Below, piece by piece: positions 60,748 through 64,000 of a stretch of DNA of 64,000 nt. The stretch spans positions 1 to 64,000 of the forward strand of contig JAKKUO010000002.1 in assembly GCA_021890795.1 (NCBI GenBank). Direction: 5' to 3'. Both the position numbers and the translations under genes were made by a program. The first letter of the stretch is position 1; each line of letters begins with the position of its first letter. The notes below the pieces were generated by a model. The model searched no databases. It saw nothing but the letters and a program-made list of their open reading frames with translations, and was not told the origin of the DNA. This DNA is from Bacillota bacterium (GTDB lineage Bacteria; Bacillota; Sulfobacillia; Symbiobacteriales; ZC4RG38).

Positions 60748-61891
60748 GCCCATCTCCCAGGAAGAAATCGACGCGCTGCTCCGGGGCATGGGGCTGGGCG
60801 GCGCCCAGGGGCCGGACCGGTGGCAGGGCCTCCGGGAGCCCCTGGCGGACGCCCTGGCCGCGGCCTGGTCCCTCGCCCCGGCGGTGCTGGGAGGGCCGGT
60901 GGAGGCCGGCCCGGTGGAGCTCAAGGAAGAGAGCCCGGCGTCCCTTGCCGCCGGGCTGGGGGAGGGCAGCCTCTGGGGCCGGATCCCGGTGGGCGAGGCG
61001 GAGGCCTGGGTGCTCATCTCCGACCCTCTGGCCCAGGCCCTTCTCCAGCAGGCCTTCGGCGGCCAGGCGCCCGCAGGGGCGGCAGAGGGGGACGGGGCCG
61101 GCGCCGGTGCCTCCGCCCTCCAGGAGATCCTCTCCCAGCTGCTCAGCCGGGGGCTGCAGCGGCTTCTCGAAGCCACCGGGGTCCAGGAGCCCCTCGGGGG
61201 GCTGACCGTGGGCGGCCCCGGCCCCGGGGAGGAGACGGCCCTGGTAGCCTGCCGCCAGGAGGTGCGGTTGGGCTCCGGCGCCGGGGGCACCCTGGCCCTG
61301 GCCCTCCCTGTCGCCCTGGCGGAGCGGCTGCTCGCCGGGACCGGGGCCCGGGGCGGGGCACCGACCCCCGCGGCCGGGGGCGCCGGCGCCGCCCCGGCGA
61401 CGGGGGTTACTTCGCCCGCTGGGCCTACCCCCACGACCGGGGCGGGGACTGCGGCGCCGGTCGGGGCGGGGGCTGCCGCACCCGCCGGAGCGGGGACCGG
61501 GTCCGCTGCCGGCGGCAGCACAGCCCCGGCGGCCGGGCCTGCGCCCACGGCCGGGACGGGGATCTCCTACCGGCCGGTCCAGTTTGAGGAGTTGGACCCG
61601 CCGGCCGGGGAGCCGCCGAAGGTGGACGCCCGGAACCTGGACCTGCTCCTCGACGTGACCCTGCAGGTGACGGTGGAACTCGGCCGGACCCATCGGCAGA
61701 TCCGGGACGTCCTCGCCCTGGCCCCGGGCTCGGTCCTGGAGCTGGAGAAGCTGGCCGGTGAGCCGGTGGACGTGCTGGTCAACGGCAAGCTCATCGCCCG
61801 GGGCGAGGTGGTGGTCATCGACGAGCACTTCGGGGTCCGGATCACCGACATCATCAGCCCGGCGGAGCGGGCTGCCTCCCTGGGGCGCTGA
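60737..61891 (+). CDS. fliY: Flagellar motor switch protein FliY/FliN type
   Basis: C-ring protein combining a CheY-P phosphatase-like part with a FliN domain. 384 residues: CheY-binding-like peptide ISQEEIDALL at 6-15, a CheC-like middle (about 28-205), a low-complexity Ala/Gly/Thr/Pro linker (about 205-275) and the FliN/SpoA domain (about 285-380; LDLLLDVTLQVTVELG, VLVNGKLIARGEVVVID). The middle domain lacks a clear E..N active-site pair, so phosphatase activity may be lost. The single FliN domain at the end is complete. Overlaps fliM at the start. Confidence 0.9.
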   Translation: MTHEPISQEEIDALLRGMGLGGAQGPDRWQGLREPLADALAAAWSLAPAVLGGPVEAGPVELKEESPASLAAGLGEGSLWGRIPVGEAEAWVLISDPLAQALLQQAFGGQAPAGAAEGDGAGAGASALQEILSQLLSRGLQRLLEATGVQEPLGGLTVGGPGPGEETALVACRQEVRLGSGAGGTLALALPVALAERLLAGTGARGGAPTPAAGGAGAAPATGVTSPAGPTPTTGAGTAAPVGAGAAAPAGAGTGSAAGGSTAPAAGPAPTAGTGISYRPVQFEELDPPAGEPPKVDARNLDLLLDVTLQVTVELGRTHRQIRDVLALAPGSVLELEKLAGEPVDVLVNGKLIARGEVVVIDEHFGVRITDIISPAERAASLGR

Positions 61892-61894
61892 CCG

Positions 61895-62272
61895 ATGCGG
61901 GGGATCGGGGAAGCCGCGCTTTACCTCCTCCTCTTCGGCCTGGTGGTCAGCCTGGCGTACCTGGTGCCCCGGCTCCTGGGCCAGGGCTTCGGGGGGGTGG
62001 CCCGGGGCCGGCGGATCCGGGTAGTGGAGGTGCTGCCCGTCGGCCGGGACCGCGCCCTCATCCTGGTGGAGGTCGCGGGCCAGTACCTCCTCATCGGCTC
62101 CGGCCCCCAGGGGCTGACCTGCCTGGCTACCTTTGCAGATCCGGATGCCATCGCCCGGCTGGAAGCTGAGCCGGGCCCCGGATCCCCGGGGCCCGGTCCC
62201 GGGGGGCGATCCCCGGGGACGGATCCCTTCCGGCGGGTCCTCGAGCGCTTTTTCCAGAAGGGGCACGAGTAA
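61895..62272 (+). CDS. fliO: Flagellar biosynthetic protein FliO
   Basis: Small membrane protein that assists assembly of the FliP ring. 125 residues with one membrane segment (about 6-26) and a cytoplasmic part RIRVVEVLPVGRDRALILVE, then GQYLLIGSG typical of the FliO/FliZ family. The tail is Pro/Gly-rich. It starts three bases after fliY and ends three before fliP. Confidence 0.88.
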   Translation: MRGIGEAALYLLLFGLVVSLAYLVPRLLGQGFGGVARGRRIRVVEVLPVGRDRALILVEVAGQYLLIGSGPQGLTCLATFADPDAIARLEAEPGPGSPGPGPGGRSPGTDPFRRVLERFFQKGHE

Positions 62273-62275
62273 GCC

Positions 62276-63067
62276 ATGCGCCGACGACTGAGGCGGACCC
62301 TGTGGCTGTGGCTGCCGCCGGCGCTCCTGGTCCTGGTCCTGGTGCTCACCGCTGCCCAGGCCGGAGCCCAGCCTGAGGAGCCGGTCCCCCTCCCCCTGCC
62401 GGAGGTCCGGATCGGGGTGGAGCCGGCAGACGAGCCCCGGGAAGTGGTCGCCAGCCTGCAGATCCTCTTCCTGCTGACGATCCTCTCCCTCGCCCCGGCT
62501 CTCTTGGTCCTCACCACCTCCTTCACCCGGATCGTGGTGGTGCTGGCCTTCCTCCGGAACGCCCTGGGCACCCAGAACATGCCGCCCAACCAGGTGCTCA
62601 TCGGCCTCGCCCTGTTCCTCACCTTCTTCGTCATGCAGCCCACCTGGGCCCAGATCCACCAGAACGCCCTGCAGCCCTACCTGGCGGGAGAGATCACCCG
62701 GCAGGAAGCCCTGGCCGCGGCCGAGGCGCCCCTCCGGGAGTTCATGTTCCGGTACACCCGGGAGAAAGACCTCACCCTCTTTGTCGACGCGGCCAGGCTC
62801 CCGCCCCCCGAGGGGCCGGAGGATGTGCCCTTCTGGGTGCTGGTCCCCGCCTACGCCCTCTCGGAGCTGAAGACGGCTTTTCAGATCGGCTTTCTCATCT
62901 TCGTGCCCTTCCTCGTCATCGACATGGTGGTGGCCACCACCCTGATGTCCATGGGCATGTTCATGCTGCCGCCGATGCTGGTCTCCCTGCCTTTCAAGAT
63001 CCTCCTCTTCGTGGTGGTGGACGGCTGGCATCTGGTGGTGGAGCAGTTGCTCCTGAGCTTCCAGTGA
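62276..63067 (+). CDS. fliP: Flagellar biosynthetic protein FliP
   Basis: Core export-gate protein forming the FliPQR ring. 263 residues: cleavable signal peptide (about 1-30, ending TAAQAGAQ), then membrane segments (about 60-82, 95-112, 200-222, 230-250). Signatures: LVLTTSFTRIVVVLAFLRNA, GTQNMPPNQVLIGLALFLTF and LSELKTAFQIGFLIFVPFL. Followed by fliQ after 60 bases. Confidence 0.97.
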   Translation: MRRRLRRTLWLWLPPALLVLVLVLTAAQAGAQPEEPVPLPLPEVRIGVEPADEPREVVASLQILFLLTILSLAPALLVLTTSFTRIVVVLAFLRNALGTQNMPPNQVLIGLALFLTFFVMQPTWAQIHQNALQPYLAGEITRQEALAAAEAPLREFMFRYTREKDLTLFVDAARLPPPEGPEDVPFWVLVPAYALSELKTAFQIGFLIFVPFLVIDMVVATTLMSMGMFMLPPMLVSLPFKILLFVVVDGWHLVVEQLLLSFQ

Positions 63068-63127
63068 CCGCAAAGCAGGTTCCACTCGGGCCGGGGCTCC
63101 CCAGGCCCCGGGGGAAGAGGGAGAGCC

Positions 63128-63397
63128 GTGAGCGCGGAGATGGTGATGACCCTGGGCCGGGAATCCCTCGTGACGGTGCTGCTCCTCACCGCGCCGATCC
63201 TGGGCCTGGGGCTCTTGGTGGGGCTTTTGGTCAGCCTCTTTCAGGCCACCACCCAGATCAACGAACAGAGCCTGGCCTTCATTCCCAAGATCCTCGTGGT
63301 GATCCTGTCGATCTTCCTCTTTGGCCCCTGGATGCTCAACACGATGATGGACTTCACCCTGCGGGTCTTCGCCCGCATTCCGGACCTGGTGAGGTAG
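63128..63397 (+). CDS. fliQ: Flagellar biosynthetic protein FliQ
   Basis: Small gate protein, 89 residues with two membrane segments (about 15-38 and 50-73). GLLVSLFQATTQINEQSLAF is the typical central motif, followed by PKILVVILSIFLFGPWML. GTG 63128 follows GAGGGAGAGCC. Confidence 0.96.
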   Translation: MSAEMVMTLGRESLVTVLLLTAPILGLGLLVGLLVSLFQATTQINEQSLAFIPKILVVILSIFLFGPWMLNTMMDFTLRVFARIPDLVR

Positions 63398-63403
63398 GGT
63401 AGG

Positions 63404-64000
63404 GTGGATCGCCTCGAGCTCTTCCTCGGCCGCCTCGACCTGTTCCTGCTCCTCTTCTCCCGGTGGACGGGGCTCCTGGCCACGGCGCCGGTCTTCTCCC
63501 ACCGGCTGATCCCGGTCCAGGTCCGGGTGGCCCTGGCCGTGGTCTTCAGCCTGATCGCCCTGCCCCTCTTCGCGGGCGAACCGGCCCTCGCCTTTCCCGG
63601 GGGCCTGGCCCTGGCGGTGATCCGGGAGCTTCTCACCGGCATGCTGGTTGGGTTTGTCGCCTCCCTGCTCTTCAGCGCGATCGCCTTTGCCGGGGAACTT
63701 TTGGACATCGACCTGGGCTTTGCGGTCGTGAACGTCCTTGACCCCCTCTCCAGCCAGCCGGTGCCGATGCTGGGGAGCCTCCTCCAGATCCTCGCCCTCC
63801 TGTTCTACCTGGGGATGGACGGCCACCACAGCCTGCTTCTGGCGCTCCTGGAGAGCTACCAGGCGGTGCCCATCGCCGGGCTCAGCCCCGGCCCGGACTT
63901 TACCCAGCACCTGGTCCGGGCGGCCGGGGAGATCTTCCGGGCCGGCTTCCTCCTGGCGAGCCCGGTGCTCGCCGCGCTCTTCCTCGCCACCGTCGCCCTG
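63404..64000 (+). CDS. fliR: Flagellar biosynthetic protein FliR (partial, cut by window end)
   Basis: Third component of the export gate. Only the first 199 codons are present; the frame is open to the last base. GTG 63404, six bases after the fliQ stop, starts VDRLELFLGRLDLFLLLFS. Several membrane segments are visible (about 10-28, 38-55, 65-95, 120-140, 170-195), and the stretch GELLDIDLGFAVVNVLDP matches the family (usually GExxxxQxGFxxxxxxDP) with Asp where Gln is common. No stop codon occurs, as expected for a gene that continues beyond 64000. Confidence 0.93.
   Translation, partial: MDRLELFLGRLDLFLLLFSRWTGLLATAPVFSHRLIPVQVRVALAVVFSLIALPLFAGEPALAFPGGLALAVIRELLTGMLVGFVASLLFSAIAFAGELLDIDLGFAVVNVLDPLSSQPVPMLGSLLQILALLFYLGMDGHHSLLLALLESYQAVPIAGLSPGPDFTQHLVRAAGEIFRAGFLLASPVLAALFLATVAL

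Noticed and set aside
60596-63910. A 1104-codon open frame on the minus strand across fliM-fliR
   Set aside because: Antisense to well-recognised flagellar genes; low-complexity His/Gln/Arg/Gly composition.
1-64000. tRNA or rRNA genes, CRISPR arrays, insertion sequences, prophage
   Set aside because: No cloverleaf with a TTCGA loop, no repeat-spacer pattern, no transposase and no integrase was found on reading both strands.

Overview
This window is a compact, very GC-rich piece of a bacterial chromosome. The gene order, the T-box leader and the spore genes (gpr, spoVS, ylxM-type synteny, codY, fapR) point to a spore-forming, flagellated member of the Bacillota with high-GC DNA, of the Symbiobacterium/Thermaerobacter/Limnochorda kind; I cannot name the species. 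Long antisense reading frames occur under nearly every gene as a by-product of the base composition and are not genes. Many starts are GTG or TTG, and one (plsX) appears to be CTG.

Region 1 (1-3.8 kb) is an aromatic amino acid operon, aroF-tyrA-aroA, behind a T-box leader whose specifier codon reads UAC (tyrosine). Region 2 (3.8-9.6 kb) is the accessory-looking part: gpr (spore germination protease) on the minus strand, two adjacent DNA methyltransferases without a visible restriction enzyme, an HD-GYP c-di-GMP phosphodiesterase-like protein convergent with a CheX-like protein, and an unrecognised 176-residue protein.

Region 3 (9.7-21.1 kb) runs coaD, a conserved coiled-coil protein, ylbL (PDZ-Lon protease), DUF177 and rpmF, followed by the fatty-acid operon fapR-plsX-fabH-degV-fabD-fabG-acpP, then fabF and rnc. 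A FapR operator lies over the fapR promoter, so malonyl-CoA control of membrane lipid synthesis is readable from the DNA. spoVS, with a sigma-H-like promoter, sits between rnc and smc.

Region 4 (21.3-44.2 kb) is the classic Bacillota backbone: smc, ftsY, a MazG-like pyrophosphohydrolase, ylxM, ffh, rpsP, khpA, ylqD, rimM, trmD, rplS, lepB, rbgA, rnhB, yraN, comM, an M20 peptidase, dprA, topA, trmFO, hslV, hslU. It couples chromosome organisation, protein targeting, ribosome assembly, tRNA modification, DNA uptake/processing and proteolysis. xerC, usual between trmFO and hslV in Bacillus, is absent.

Region 5 (44.2-64 kb) starts with codY, a terminator and a roughly 220-base leader of unknown nature, then the flagellar/chemotaxis operon flgB-flgC-fliE-fliF-fliG-fliH-fliI-fliJ-ylxF-fliK-flgD-(flagellar operon protein)-flgE-flbD-motA-motB-fliL-fliM-fliY-fliO-fliP-fliQ-fliR, with fliR cut by the window end. 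Genes often overlap by a few bases, so translation is probably coupled. I saw no tRNA or rRNA gene, CRISPR array, insertion sequence or prophage.
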